Positions 55,234-64,000 of a stretch of DNA of 64,000 bases are shown here, one piece after another. The notes beneath the pieces were generated by a model that was not told the DNA's origin, did not search any database, and was given only the letters and a program-made list of their open reading frames with translations. Origin of the DNA: Pseudomonas sp. R37(2017) (GTDB lineage: Bacteria > Pseudomonadota > Gammaproteobacteria > Pseudomonadales > Pseudomonadaceae). A program made the translations under genes and the position numbers. Each line of letters opens with the position of its first letter. The stretch's first letter is position 1. The DNA is taken from contig NZ_NEHO01000020.1 in the NCBI RefSeq assembly GCF_002113375.1, forward strand, positions 1 to 64,000, written 5' to 3'.

Positions 55234-55638
55234 ATGCTTTGGCAGCTGGCCCAGATGTTGTGGGTCGGCGGCTTGTGGCTGTTGCAAATTGGTCTGTTGC
55301 CGGTGCTGGGGCGAATTGGCCTGGCGCCGCTACTGATCGACGAAATCGCAGGCGCACTCAACACGTTGATGGCGGGGTTCGCCATGGCGTGTGTGATTTT
55401 TCAGGCTTTGGTGCTGGTTAAGGCCGAGGGCCTTGGCAGTCTATGGCGAGACATTCGCGGACAACTGCTGTTGATGGCGCTGTGCGCGTGCGCGATGTAC
55501 TTCGCGGTGCGTTTCGGCTGGCCGGATGCGGTGCGCTGGCAGGCGTTCAGCTATCTTGTCCTGGGCTTTTCTGGGTTGGTGCTGGTGTTGCAGTCGGTGC
55601 CGGGGTGGAGTGGCAGGGTGCGCGAGGCACACCCTTGA
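55234..55638 (+). CDS. Small membrane protein, DUF4149-like
   Basis: 134 residues with four hydrophobic segments (LWQLAQMLWVGGLWLLQIG, AGFAMACVIFQALVLV, LLLMALCACAMYFAV, YLVLGFSGLVLVLQ). The start with conserved WVGGLW resembles DUF4149 membrane proteins found next to yhbY and rlmE in pseudomonads; the function is unknown. ATG at 55234 is chosen; the frame is open to 55183 inside greA, and the ribosome-binding region is masked by a hairpin. Confidence 0.7.
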   Translation: MLWQLAQMLWVGGLWLLQIGLLPVLGRIGLAPLLIDEIAGALNTLMAGFAMACVIFQALVLVKAEGLGSLWRDIRGQLLLMALCACAMYFAVRFGWPDAVRWQAFSYLVLGFSGLVLVLQSVPGWSGRVREAHP

Positions 55639-55647
55639 CCCTTGCCA

Positions 55648-55956
55648 TCACTTGAAGCGATGGACGTTCGACAGCTGCTTGTTGACGCTGAAGTTCTTGC
55701 GATAGATCAGTGCCATCTTGCCGATGACCTGAACCAGGTCCGCTTTGCCGACCTTGCAGAGCTCTGCAATGGACGCCAGGCGCGACTCGCGATCGAGGAT
55801 GTTGAGCTTGATCTTGATCAGCTCGTGATCCGCCAAAGCGCGTTCGAGTTCGGCTAACACACCTTCAGTCAAACCATTGTCTGCCACAATCAAAACTGGT
55901 TTCAGATGGTGGCCAATGGATTTGTACTGTTTCTTCTGCTCTTGAGTGAGCGGCAT
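55648..55956 (-). CDS. yhbY: YhbY-family RNA-binding protein (CRM domain)
   Basis: 102 residues, a single CRM domain with KKQYKSIGHHLKPVLIVADNGLTEGVL and KIKLNILDRESR. E. coli YhbY binds pre-50S ribosomal particles. It is divergent from rlmE, which also acts on the 50S subunit, an arrangement common in gammaproteobacteria. Confidence 0.93.
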   Translation of the reverse strand: MPLTQEQKKQYKSIGHHLKPVLIVADNGLTEGVLAELERALADHELIKIKLNILDRESRLASIAELCKVGKADLVQVIGKMALIYRKNFSVNKQLSNVHRFK

Positions 55957-56061
55957 AATCTGACCCCTGCGTCTGATCTTGTAAAAAGCGGCGGCCAGTT
56001 TACCCGAGCGAGTCCGGGACCGCCCAGTTAATCACGACCCGTTTTATTTCCGAGGTATCCC

Positions 56062-56694
56062 GTGGCCCGTTCCAAGACAAGCCTCAATTGGCTCAAAGAA
56101 CATTTCAACGACCCATTCGTCAAAATGGCACAAAAAGACGGGTACCGTTCCCGCGCCAGCTACAAACTGCTGGAGATCCAGGAAAAGGATCGCCTGATCC
56201 GTCCGGGCATGAGCGTAATCGACCTTGGCGCGGCTCCCGGTGGGTGGTCCCAGGTGACCAGTCGTCTGATTGGCGGGCAGGGGACTCTGATCGCTTCTGA
56301 CATTCTGGAAATGGACAGTATCCCGGACGTGACCTTCATTCAGGGTGACTTTACCGAGGACGCGGTGTTGGCTCAGATCCTCGAGGCCGTCGGAAATCGG
56401 GAAGTAGACCTTGTGATTTCCGATATGGCCCCCAATATGAGTGGATTACCGGCCGTAGACATGCCGCGTGCGATGTTCCTGTGCGAATTGGCACTGGATC
56501 TTTCCACTCGGGTGCTGAAGCCCGGGGGTGATTTTCTGATCAAGATTTTTCAGGGCGAAGGCTTCGACGAGTTCCACAAGAGCGTTCGCCAGCAGTTCGA
56601 GAAGGTGCAGATGCGCAAGCCGACCTCGTCGCGCGACCGTTCTCGCGAGCAGTACCTGCTGGGTCGCGGTTTCCGCGGGCGCAGTGAATGTTGA
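56062..56694 (+). CDS. rlmE: 23S rRNA 2'-O-methyltransferase RlmE (FtsJ/RrmJ)
   Basis: 210 residues. The SAM site is IDLGAAPGGWSQV and the K-D-K-E catalytic tetrad can be followed through YKLLEI, SDMAPNMSG and FLIKIFQGEG. It methylates U2552 of 23S rRNA (E. coli numbering). Start is GTG at 56062 with GAGGT upstream. ftsH follows after 190 bp. Confidence 0.95.
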   Translation: MARSKTSLNWLKEHFNDPFVKMAQKDGYRSRASYKLLEIQEKDRLIRPGMSVIDLGAAPGGWSQVTSRLIGGQGTLIASDILEMDSIPDVTFIQGDFTEDAVLAQILEAVGNREVDLVISDMAPNMSGLPAVDMPRAMFLCELALDLSTRVLKPGGDFLIKIFQGEGFDEFHKSVRQQFEKVQMRKPTSSRDRSREQYLLGRGFRGRSEC

Positions 56695-56884
56695 GAGAAT
56701 TTTCGATCGGGATGATAGGATTTTTGTATTACGCCTTGTCAGAATTAGCGAATATTGTGTAGGAAGTGTTTCACAAAGGGTTACAGACGGCGCCTGCCAA
56801 GTTGTAGGTAATGTAGTAAGTTAGGCCGGTGAATATCATGCGACGCGCGCGCCAGTAGCGGAGCTTGCTTCAGAGGGTAGTTAA

Positions 56885-58804
56885 TTGAACGATATGGCAA
56901 AGAATTTGATCCTGTGGTTGATCATCGCAGCTGTCCTGGTGACGGTGATGAACAACTTCTCCAGCCCTAACGAGCCGCAGACCCTCAACTATTCCGACTT
57001 CATCCAGCAGGTCAAGGATGGCAAGGTCGAGCGCGTGGCGGTTGATGGCTACGTGATTACCGGCAAGCGCAACGATGGTGACAGCTTCAAGACCATTCGC
57101 CCGGCGATCCAGGACAACGGCCTGATCGGCGACCTGGTGGATAACCACGTCGTGGTCGAAGGCAAGCAGCCTGAACAGCAAAGCATCTGGACTCAACTTC
57201 TGGTCGCCAGCTTCCCGATCCTCGTGATCATCGCCGTGTTCATGTTTTTCATGCGGCAGATGCAGGGCGGTGGAGGTGGCAAGGGTGGGCCGATGAGCTT
57301 TGGTAAAAGCAAGGCGCGCCTGCTTTCCGAAGACCAGGTGAAAACTACTCTGTCTGACGTTGCCGGCTGCGACGAAGCCAAGGAAGAAGTCGGTGAGTTG
57401 GTCGAATTCCTGCGCGATCCAGGCAAATTCCAGCGCCTGGGTGGCCGCATTCCTCGCGGCGTGCTGATGGTTGGCCCTCCGGGTACCGGTAAAACCTTGC
57501 TGGCCAAGGCCATTGCCGGCGAAGCCAAAGTGCCGTTCTTCACCATTTCCGGTTCCGACTTCGTCGAAATGTTCGTCGGTGTGGGTGCCAGCCGTGTTCG
57601 CGACATGTTCGAGCAGGCCAAGAAACACGCTCCATGCATCATCTTCATCGACGAAATCGATGCGGTCGGTCGTCACCGTGGGGCCGGTATGGGTGGTGGT
57701 CACGACGAGCGCGAGCAGACTCTCAACCAGTTGCTGGTGGAGATGGACGGCTTCGAAATGAATGATGGCATCATCGTGATTGCCGCGACTAACCGTCCTG
57801 ATGTGCTGGACCCCGCGCTGCTGCGTCCGGGCCGGTTCGACCGCCAGGTTGTTGTAGGTCTGCCGGACATCCGCGGTCGCGAGCAGATCCTCAAGGTTCA
57901 TATGCGCAAAGTGCCGATGGGCGACGACGTGGCTCCGGCCGTGATCGCGCGTGGTACTCCGGGCTTCTCCGGTGCCGACCTGGCCAACCTGGTCAACGAG
58001 GCATCCTTGTTCGCTGCCCGCGCCGGCAAGCGCATCGTCGAGATGAAAGAATTCGAACTGGCCAAAGACAAGATCATGATGGGCGCCGAGCGCAAATCCA
58101 TGGTCATGTCCGAGAAAGAAAAGCAGAACACGGCTTACCACGAAGCGGGCCACGCCATCGTGGGGCGTGTCGTGCCTGAGCATGATCCGGTGTACAAGGT
58201 GTCGATCATCCCGCGCGGTCGTGCGCTGGGTGTGACCATGTTCTTGCCGGAAGAAGACCGTTACAGCCTGTCCAAGCGTGCATTGATCAGTCAGATCTGC
58301 TCGCTGTACGGCGGTCGTATCGCTGAAGAAATGACCCTGGGCTTCGATGGCGTGACCACCGGTGCTTCCAACGACATCATGCGCGCCAGCCAGATTGCGC
58401 GGAACATGGTGACCAAGTGGGGCCTTTCGGAAAAGCTCGGCCCGTTGATGTACGCCGAAGAAGAGGGTGAAGTGTTCCTCGGTCGCGGTGGTGGCGGTCA
58501 GAATGCGAGCTTCTCCGGTGAGACGGCCAAGCTGATCGACTCCGAGGTGCGCAGCATCATCGATCAGTGCTATGGCACGGCGAAGCAGATTCTCACGGAC
58601 AACCGTGAAAAGCTCGACGCGATGGCTGATGCCTTGATGAAGTACGAAACGATCGATGCCGAGCAGATCGACGACATCATGGCTGGTCGTACGCCTCGCG
58701 AACCACGCGATTGGTCGGGCGGCACCGGTACATCCGGCACGCCTCCAGTGGTGCGGGACGAGCGTCCGGAAACACCGATCGGCGGTCCTGCTGCTGACGT
58801 ATAA
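56885..58804 (+). CDS. ftsH: ATP-dependent zinc metalloprotease FtsH
   Basis: 639 residues: two N-terminal membrane helices (LILWLIIAAVLVTVM and LLVASFPILVIIAVFMFFM) flank a periplasmic domain. AAA motifs GPPGTGKT and IFIDEIDAVG are followed by the zinc protease site HEAGH. It degrades membrane proteins and regulators such as sigma-32. TTG at 56885 follows GAGGG; ATG at 56894 is an equally possible start. Confidence 0.97.
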   Translation: MNDMAKNLILWLIIAAVLVTVMNNFSSPNEPQTLNYSDFIQQVKDGKVERVAVDGYVITGKRNDGDSFKTIRPAIQDNGLIGDLVDNHVVVEGKQPEQQSIWTQLLVASFPILVIIAVFMFFMRQMQGGGGGKGGPMSFGKSKARLLSEDQVKTTLSDVAGCDEAKEEVGELVEFLRDPGKFQRLGGRIPRGVLMVGPPGTGKTLLAKAIAGEAKVPFFTISGSDFVEMFVGVGASRVRDMFEQAKKHAPCIIFIDEIDAVGRHRGAGMGGGHDEREQTLNQLLVEMDGFEMNDGIIVIAATNRPDVLDPALLRPGRFDRQVVVGLPDIRGREQILKVHMRKVPMGDDVAPAVIARGTPGFSGADLANLVNEASLFAARAGKRIVEMKEFELAKDKIMMGAERKSMVMSEKEKQNTAYHEAGHAIVGRVVPEHDPVYKVSIIPRGRALGVTMFLPEEDRYSLSKRALISQICSLYGGRIAEEMTLGFDGVTTGASNDIMRASQIARNMVTKWGLSEKLGPLMYAEEEGEVFLGRGGGGQNASFSGETAKLIDSEVRSIIDQCYGTAKQILTDNREKLDAMADALMKYETIDAEQIDDIMAGRTPREPRDWSGGTGTSGTPPVVRDERPETPIGGPAADV

Positions 58805-58812
58805 GGTTTGAA

Positions 58813-59664
58813 ATGACTTCTGTTCAGTCCTCGACCCGGTTGCCTTGCGGCAACCGGGTTCTTGATTTGGCCCAGACGCATGTCATGGGTATTCTCAATG
58901 TCACTCCCGACTCTTTTTCCGATGGTGGCCAATACAGCCAGCTCGACGCGGCCATGCGCCACGCCGAGGCCATGGTGGTCGCCGGTGCGACGCTGATCGA
59001 TGTCGGTGGCGAATCCACCCGGCCTGGTGCCAGGGCGGTGTCGCCTCTGGAAGAGCTGGAGCGCGTGGCGCCCATCGTCGAGCGCATTGCCCGCGAGCTG
59101 GATGTCATTATCTCGGTCGACACCTCCACGCCGGCGGTCATGCGTGAAGCTGCGCGCCTGGGTGCCGGGTTGATCAATGACGTGCGTTCGTTGCGTCGCG
59201 ATGGCGCCCTGGATGCCGCGGCTGCCACTGGCTTGCCGGTTTGCCTGATGCATATGCTGGGAGAGCCCGGCGATATGCAGGACAATCCGCAGTACCAGGA
59301 CGTTACAGGTGAGGTCGCTGAGTTTCTTGCCGGGCGCATGCATCAGTGTTCGTTGGCGGGAATTGCGGCTGAGCGGATCATTCTTGATCCCGGCTTTGGT
59401 TTCGCTAAAACCTTGCAGCACAACCTGAGCTTGTTCAAGCATATGGAAGCCCTGCATGCCTTGGGGCGCCCCCTGTTGGTCGGGGTTTCGCGAAAGAGCA
59501 TGATTGGTCAGGCATTGAATCGTCCGGTGGAAGACCGGCTGTATGGTGGTTTGGCGCTCGCGGCGCTGGCTTCGGCGAAGGGTGCGCGTATATTGCGCGT
59601 CCATGATGTAGCCGAAACAGTGGATGTGGTGCGGATGATCGCCGCAGTGGAATCAGCCGAATAA
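58813..59664 (+). CDS. folP: Dihydropteroate synthase
   Basis: 283 residues, with MGILNVTPDSFSDGG (pterin site), IDVGGESTRPGA and GFGFAKTLQHNL. It joins pterin pyrophosphate with p-aminobenzoate in folate synthesis and is the sulfonamide target. It lies 8 bp after ftsH and 16 bp before glmM, the standard order. Confidence 0.97.
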   Translation: MTSVQSSTRLPCGNRVLDLAQTHVMGILNVTPDSFSDGGQYSQLDAAMRHAEAMVVAGATLIDVGGESTRPGARAVSPLEELERVAPIVERIARELDVIISVDTSTPAVMREAARLGAGLINDVRSLRRDGALDAAAATGLPVCLMHMLGEPGDMQDNPQYQDVTGEVAEFLAGRMHQCSLAGIAAERIILDPGFGFAKTLQHNLSLFKHMEALHALGRPLLVGVSRKSMIGQALNRPVEDRLYGGLALAALASAKGARILRVHDVAETVDVVRMIAAVESAE

Positions 59665-59680
59665 GAATGATGGAGCACTT

Positions 59681-61018
59681 ATGAGCAAAAAATATTTTGG
59701 CACCGATGGTATTCGTGGGCGTGTCGGTGAATACCCGATTACTCCTGATTTCATGCTCAAGCTCGGCTGGGCTGCGGGCATGGCGTTCCGCAAGATGGGC
59801 GCCTGCAAGGTATTGGTAGGCAAGGACACCCGGATCTCCGGCTACATGTTCGAGTCTGCGCTTGAAGCGGGGCTGACCTCGGCGGGTGCCGACGTAATGC
59901 TCCTTGGTCCGATGCCGACCCCGGCGATTGCCTACCTGACCCGTACCTTTCATGCCGAAGCGGGCATTGTTATCAGTGCCTCGCACAATCCGCATGATGA
60001 CAATGGCATCAAGTTTTTCTCCGGCAAGGGCACCAAGCTTCCCGATGAAGTCGAGTTGATGATCGAAGAGCTGCTCGACACCCCGATGACTGTGGTTGAG
60101 TCGAGCAAGATCGGCAAGGTGTCGCGAATCAACGACGCGTCGGGGCGTTATATCGAATTCTGCAAGAGCAGCGTGCCGACCGGCACCAGTTTCTCGGGAC
60201 TGAAAATCGTCATCGACTGCGCTCACGGTGCGACTTACAAAGTGGCGCCGAGCGTGTTCCGTGAGTTGGGTGCTGAAGTCGTCGTGCTGTCGGCGCAGCC
60301 CAATGGTCTGAACATCAACGACAATTGCGGTTCGACCCATATGGGGCAGTTGCAGGCTGCTGTCGTGGCCGAGCATGCCGATCTGGGTATCGCCTTCGAT
60401 GGCGACGGTGATCGCGTTCAGATGGTCGATCACACGGGGGCGGTGGTGGATGGCGACGAATTGTTGTTCATCATTGCCCGCGATCTGCATGAGCGCGGCA
60501 TGCTGCAGGGCGGCGTGGTCGGAACCCTGATGAGCAACCTGGGGCTGGAACTGGCCCTGGCTGATCTGGGTGTTCCATTCGTGCGAGCCAATGTCGGTGA
60601 CCGCTATGTCATTGCCGAGCTGTTGGAGCGTAACTGGATCGTGGGTGGTGAAAACTCCGGGCACATCGTGTGCTTCAGTCACACCACCACAGGTGATGCA
60701 ATCATTGCGGCGCTGCAGGTGCTGATGGCGCTGCGCACGCGTGATGAAGGTCTGGCGCAATCCCGACAGGCGCTGCGCAAGTGCCCTCAGGTGCTGATCA
60801 ACGTACGTTTCGGTGGTGGCGCAAATCCTCTCGAACATCCGTCGGTCAAGGAAGCCAGCGAGCGTGTGACCAAGGCCATGGCTGGTCGCGGGCGTGTGCT
60901 GTTGCGCAAGTCCGGAACCGAACCGCTGGTGCGTGTCATGGTCGAAGGCGAAGACGAAACCCTGGTTCGCGGCTATGCCGAAGAGCTGGCAAAACTGGTT
61001 ACTGAAGTTTCTGCCTGA
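59681..61018 (+). CDS. glmM: Phosphoglucosamine mutase
   Basis: 445 residues. The phosphoserine loop is ISASHNPHDD near residue 100, the metal loop DGDGDR near 240, and the C-terminal phosphate site VLLRKSGTEPLVRVMVE. It converts glucosamine-6-phosphate to glucosamine-1-phosphate for peptidoglycan and LPS. Confidence 0.97.
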   Translation: MSKKYFGTDGIRGRVGEYPITPDFMLKLGWAAGMAFRKMGACKVLVGKDTRISGYMFESALEAGLTSAGADVMLLGPMPTPAIAYLTRTFHAEAGIVISASHNPHDDNGIKFFSGKGTKLPDEVELMIEELLDTPMTVVESSKIGKVSRINDASGRYIEFCKSSVPTGTSFSGLKIVIDCAHGATYKVAPSVFRELGAEVVVLSAQPNGLNINDNCGSTHMGQLQAAVVAEHADLGIAFDGDGDRVQMVDHTGAVVDGDELLFIIARDLHERGMLQGGVVGTLMSNLGLELALADLGVPFVRANVGDRYVIAELLERNWIVGGENSGHIVCFSHTTTGDAIIAALQVLMALRTRDEGLAQSRQALRKCPQVLINVRFGGGANPLEHPSVKEASERVTKAMAGRGRVLLRKSGTEPLVRVMVEGEDETLVRGYAEELAKLVTEVSA

Positions 61019-61084
61019 ATTCGGCTTGCCAGCCATGATTGTGTTGGGTAACATCTGCGCCCACTTTGACCGACGAGGTACAGC

Positions 61085-61840
61085 ATGCGTCGCCCTATGG
61101 TAGCTGGTAACTGGAAGATGCACGGTACCCGCGCCAGCGTCGCTGAGCTGATTGACGGCCTTCGTGACTTGGCCTTGCCGAGCGGTGTTGATGTCGCGGT
61201 ATTTCCGCCTTTCCTGCATATCAATCAAGTGATTGATGGCCTGAAAGGAAAGTCGATTTCGGTCGGCGCGCAGAATTCTGCGGTGGAGTCCGGGCAAGGT
61301 GCGTTGACCGGTGAAGTTGCTCCGAGTCAGTTGGTGGATGCAGGTTGTTCCCTGGTACTTGTCGGGCACTCCGAACGCCGCCAGATCATGGGCGAGCAGG
61401 ACGCAGTGCTGATCCGCAAGTTCGCAGCGGCACAGGCATGTGGCTTGATTCCGGTGTTGTGCATTGGGGAGACCCTTGAGCAGCGTGAAGCCGGGAAAAC
61501 TCTTGAGGTTGTCTCGCGTCAGCTTGGCAGTATCATTGAGGAGCTGGGTGTCGGTGTCTTTGCCGAGGCTGTGATCGCTTACGAGCCGGTCTGGGCCATT
61601 GGTACCGGGCTGACTGCAACGCCGCAACAGGCGCAGGATGTGCATGCAGCCATCCGTGCTCAGTTGGCAGCAGAGAATTCCGAGGTCGCACAAGGTGTGC
61701 GGCTTCTATACGGCGGCAGCGTGAAGGCGGCCAATGCGGTCGAGCTGTTCGGCATGCCGGATATCGATGGGGGCCTCATTGGTGGGGCTTCCCTGAATGC
61801 AGATGAGTTCGGTGCGATTTGTCGCGCCGCGGGAAACTGA
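61085..61840 (+). CDS. tpiA: Triosephosphate isomerase
   Basis: 251 residues with GNWKMHG, the catalytic His in GHSERR, the catalytic Glu in AYEPVWAIGTG, and the phosphate loop YGGSVKAANA. It interconverts dihydroxyacetone phosphate and glyceraldehyde-3-phosphate. secG starts 4 bp after the stop. Confidence 0.97.
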   Translation: MRRPMVAGNWKMHGTRASVAELIDGLRDLALPSGVDVAVFPPFLHINQVIDGLKGKSISVGAQNSAVESGQGALTGEVAPSQLVDAGCSLVLVGHSERRQIMGEQDAVLIRKFAAAQACGLIPVLCIGETLEQREAGKTLEVVSRQLGSIIEELGVGVFAEAVIAYEPVWAIGTGLTATPQQAQDVHAAIRAQLAAENSEVAQGVRLLYGGSVKAANAVELFGMPDIDGGLIGGASLNADEFGAICRAAGN

Positions 61841-61844
61841 AAAA

Positions 61845-62228
61845 ATGCTGGAAACAGTCGTAGTCGTTTTTCATCTGCTGGGTGCATTGGGCGTAGTAGC
61901 TCTGGTTTTGCTGCAGCAGGGTAAAGGTGCGGACGCTGGCGCGTCTTTCGGAGCAGGTGCTTCAAATACTGTGTTCGGAAGCCAAGGTTCCTCTACCTTT
62001 CTTAGTAAGTTTACTGCTATACTTGCCGCAGGTTTTTTCATGACCAGCTTGGGGTTAGGTTACTTTGCTAAAGAGAAGGCTCACCAGCTGACTCAGGTAG
62101 GTCTCCCAAATCCAGCGGTACTGGAAGTTCCAAAGCAACAACCGGCTTCTGATGATGTCCCGGTGCTTCAAGAGCAAAAGTCGGCTACTCCAGCGACTGA
62201 CGTGCCTCCAGCTCAAGAGCAGAAGTAA
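61845..62228 (+). CDS. secG: Preprotein translocase subunit SecG
   Basis: 127 residues: two membrane helices (VVVVFHLLGALGVVALVLLQ and FTAILAAGFFMTSLGLGYF) with the conserved QQGKGADAGASFG loop and a Pro/Gln-rich tail. It assists SecYE protein export. The ATG at 61845 gives the standard MLETVVVV start. A tRNA gene follows 22 bp after the stop. Confidence 0.95.
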   Translation: MLETVVVVFHLLGALGVVALVLLQQGKGADAGASFGAGASNTVFGSQGSSTFLSKFTAILAAGFFMTSLGLGYFAKEKAHQLTQVGLPNPAVLEVPKQQPASDDVPVLQEQKSATPATDVPPAQEQK

Positions 62229-62250
62229 GAAGGGTTTCAAACGTAGTATT

Positions 62251-62336
62251 GCCGAGGTGGTGGAATTGGTAGACACGCAACCTTGAGGTGGTTGTGCCCA
62301 TAGGGTGTAGGGGTTCGAGTCCCCTTCTCGGTACCA
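62251..62336 (+). tRNA. tRNA-Leu (anticodon GAG)
   Basis: 86-nt class II tRNA. The acceptor GCCGAGG pairs with TCTCGGT, the anticodon loop CTTGAGG carries GAG, there is a long variable arm (TGCCCATAGGGTGTA), the T loop is GTTCGAGTC, and CCA is encoded. It lies directly downstream of secG, as in other pseudomonads. Confidence 0.96.
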
Positions 62337-62433
62337 ATTAGTCAGGAGAGCCCGCTGTTGCGGGCTTTCTTGCAGGTGGAAGGTTACATTGACCCTGTAG
62401 GGGATCGGTCGTATACTTCCGCCCCAGCTTTGT

Positions 62434-62510
<77 letters not shown>

Positions 62511-62517
62511 GTTTAAG

Positions 62518-62540
62518 GAGCCCCTTTTAAGGGGCTTTTT
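62518..62540 (+). terminator. Terminator after the tRNA genes
   Basis: AGCCCC-TTTTAA-GGGGCT followed by TTTT begins 8 bp after the initiator tRNA and would end the secG-tRNA transcript. Confidence 0.85.
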
Positions 62541-62585
62541 GTTAGCTGGACACTTTCAACGCCGCTGTTCGACGGCGTTTCAAGG

Positions 62586-62608
62586 ATGGGCGTTTCGCCC
62601 ATTTTTTT
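62586..62608 (+). terminator. Second terminator before rimP
   Basis: ATGGGCG-TTT-CGCCCAT followed by a T run. A further hairpin (AACGCCGCTGTTCGACGGCGTT) lies just before it. Together they separate the tRNA unit from rimP-nusA. Confidence 0.8.
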
Positions 62609-62647
62609 ATTTTCAGAGCATGCACATACATGCACTAGGGGGTTCAG

Positions 62648-63106
62648 GTGTCGAGCAAGCTAGAAGAGTTGCAGGCCTTGCTGGCCCCGGTGGTCGTGGC
62701 CCTGGGCTATGAATGCTGGGGTATCGAGTTTACGGCCCAGGGTCGTCACTCGATGTTGCGCGTTTATATCGATAAAGAGGGCGGCGTGCTGGTGGACGAT
62801 TGTGCCATCGTCAGCCGTCAGATCAGCGGTGTACTGGATGTCGAAGATCCAATCTCCGTTGAATACACCCTTGAAGTTTCCTCGCCTGGCATGGAACGCC
62901 CTCTGTTCACTCTTGAGCAGTTTGCAAAATTTGCCGGTGAACAAGTGAAGATCAAGCTGCGCTCGCCTTTTGAAGGACGACGCAACTTTCAGGGCCTTCT
63001 GCGCGGCGTAGAAGAGCAGGATGTCGTGGTGCAGGTAGACGACCATGAGTTCCTGTTGCCGATCGATATGATCGACAAGGCCAACATTATTCCCAGTTTT
63101 GACTGA
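62648..63106 (+). CDS. rimP: Ribosome maturation factor RimP
   Basis: 152 residues with LGYECWGIEF, the DDCAIVSRQIS motif and YTLEVSSPGMERPL. It helps mature the 30S subunit. Start is GTG at 62648 after AGGGGG. nusA follows after 59 bp, the first genes of the nusA-infB operon. Confidence 0.95.
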   Translation: MSSKLEELQALLAPVVVALGYECWGIEFTAQGRHSMLRVYIDKEGGVLVDDCAIVSRQISGVLDVEDPISVEYTLEVSSPGMERPLFTLEQFAKFAGEQVKIKLRSPFEGRRNFQGLLRGVEEQDVVVQVDDHEFLLPIDMIDKANIIPSFD

Positions 63107-63165
63107 GGCGTGCCAGATACTGCGGATCCCGCGGATCCAATGGCTTGCGAAAGGCGAGGCGTACG

Positions 63166-64000
63166 ATGAGCAAAGAAGTACTGCTGGTTGTTGAGTCGGT
63201 ATCCAACGAAAAAGGTGTACCGGCAAACGTTATTTTTGAAGCGCTTGAGCTGGCCCTGGCCACTGCGACCAAAAAGCGTTTCGAAGACGAAGTTGATCTG
63301 CGTGTGGAAATCAATCGCCACACCGGTTCCTACGAGACATTCCGTCGCTGGACGGTCGTCGAAGAAGATGACCTGGACGATCCAGCCATCGAAACCTGGC
63401 CGAGCAAGGTTGCTGAAACGCACCCTGGCGCCAAGGTCGGTGATGTCGTCGAAGAGAAGATCGAGTCCATCGAATTCGGCCGAATCGCTGCACAGACTGC
63501 CAAGCAAGTCATCGTGCAGAAGGTTCGCGAAGCCGAGCGCGCTCAGGTTGTGGACGCTTATCGCGAGCGCCTGGGTGAAATCATCTCCGGCACCGTGAAA
63601 AAAGTTACCCGCGACAACGTGATCGTTGATCTGGGCAACAACGCAGAAGCGTTGCTGGCCCGTGAAGACATCATTTCTCGCGAAACTTTCCGGGTTGGCG
63701 TGCGTCTGCGTGCGCTGCTCAAGGAAATCCGCACCGAGAACCGCGGCCCGCAGTTGATCCTGTCGCGTACCGCACCGGAAATGCTGATCGAGTTGTTCCG
63801 CATCGAAGTGCCGGAAATTGCCGAAGGCCTGATCGAAGTGATGGCTGCGTCCCGTGATCCGGGATCCCGCGCCAAGATCGCCGTCCGCTCCAAGGACAAA
63901 CGCATCGACCCGCAGGGTGCTTGCATCGGTATGCGCGGTTCGCGCGTCCAGGCAGTGTCGGGTGAGTTGGGCGGTGAGCGTGTTGACATCGTTCTGTGGG
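63166..64000 (+). CDS. nusA: Transcription termination/antitermination factor NusA (partial)
   Basis: 278 residues are visible before the window ends. The N-terminal domain (SKEVLLVVESVSNEKGVP), the S1 domain (GTVKKVTRDNVIVDLGN) and the start of the KH domains (CIGMRGSRVQAVSGELGGERVD) are present. It binds RNA polymerase and controls pausing and termination. GAGGCG lies about 8 nt before the ATG. Confidence 0.97.
   Translation, partial: MSKEVLLVVESVSNEKGVPANVIFEALELALATATKKRFEDEVDLRVEINRHTGSYETFRRWTVVEEDDLDDPAIETWPSKVAETHPGAKVGDVVEEKIESIEFGRIAAQTAKQVIVQKVREAERAQVVDAYRERLGEIISGTVKKVTRDNVIVDLGNNAEALLAREDIISRETFRVGVRLRALLKEIRTENRGPQLILSRTAPEMLIELFRIEVPEIAEGLIEVMAASRDPGSRAKIAVRSKDKRIDPQGACIGMRGSRVQAVSGELGGERVDIVLW

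Noticed and set aside
59435..61693. 752-codon open frame on the minus strand
   Set aside because: Antisense shadow of folP, glmM and tpiA, all of which carry full catalytic motifs on the + strand.

Overview
The window is a Pseudomonas chromosome segment, probably of the P. fluorescens group. The evidence is the gene order ratA-rnfH / bamE(omlA) / fur / recN / grpE-dnaK-dnaJ-dapB-carA-carB-greA / yhbY / rlmE-ftsH-folP-glmM-tpiA-secG-tRNA-Leu-tRNA-fMet-rimP-nusA, together with the lactate locus lldR/lldP-lutABC-dld, the typical Pseudomonas REP inverted repeats, and very close protein matches to that genus as I remember them. All assignments come from reading the sequence and from recalled family knowledge; no database was searched.

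Layout. (1) 1-3.9 kb: the end of an IS3-family element, an McpS-like chemoreceptor on the minus strand, then a two-gene unit for an Ais-like heptose-phosphate phosphatase and a PAP2 lipid phosphatase. (2) 4.2-11.5 kb: a VasX-like type VI secretion pore-forming effector followed by three near-identical two-helix membrane proteins, which are probable immunity proteins, and a truncated fourth copy. Each of the later copies is preceded by a short relic of the toxin's 3' end. (3) 11.5-15.4 kb: mixed small genes, namely a metallophosphoesterase, a HipB-like regulator with a hipA stump, a DUF6124 protein, a cysteine hydrolase and a small secreted basic protein.

(4) About 15.44-29.1 kb: a genomic island next to the 3' end of the tmRNA gene ssrA. 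It holds Vsr, a decayed cytosine methyltransferase, an intact tightly overlapping operon (5-methylcytosine methyltransferase, GHKL/MORC-like ATPase, Z1 helicase-like protein, PD-(D/E)XK nuclease), an IS5-type relic, a GmrSD-like DUF262/HNH protein, and two broken integrases. The operon reads as a complete ATP-dependent restriction-modification or defence system of a type predicted from comparative genomics. Because both integrases are broken, the island looks fixed in place.

(5) 29.1-30.4 kb: ssrA, two paralogous small secreted proteins and a second, degenerate copy of the ssrA 3' end. (6) 30.6-39.2 kb: lactate uptake and oxidation (lldP-lutA-lutB-lutC-dld) divergent from its regulator lldR, with two matching operators between them. 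(7) 39.3-64 kb: conserved housekeeping genes. They include smpB, the partner of ssrA; a heat-shock unit with a clear sigma-32 promoter; carAB with an attenuator-like leader; and the glmM-tpiA-secG-tRNA-rimP-nusA region, where nusA runs off the window.

The two regions that most deserve follow-up are the mosaic toxin/immunity array at 4.2-11.5 kb and the island at 15.4-29.1 kb.
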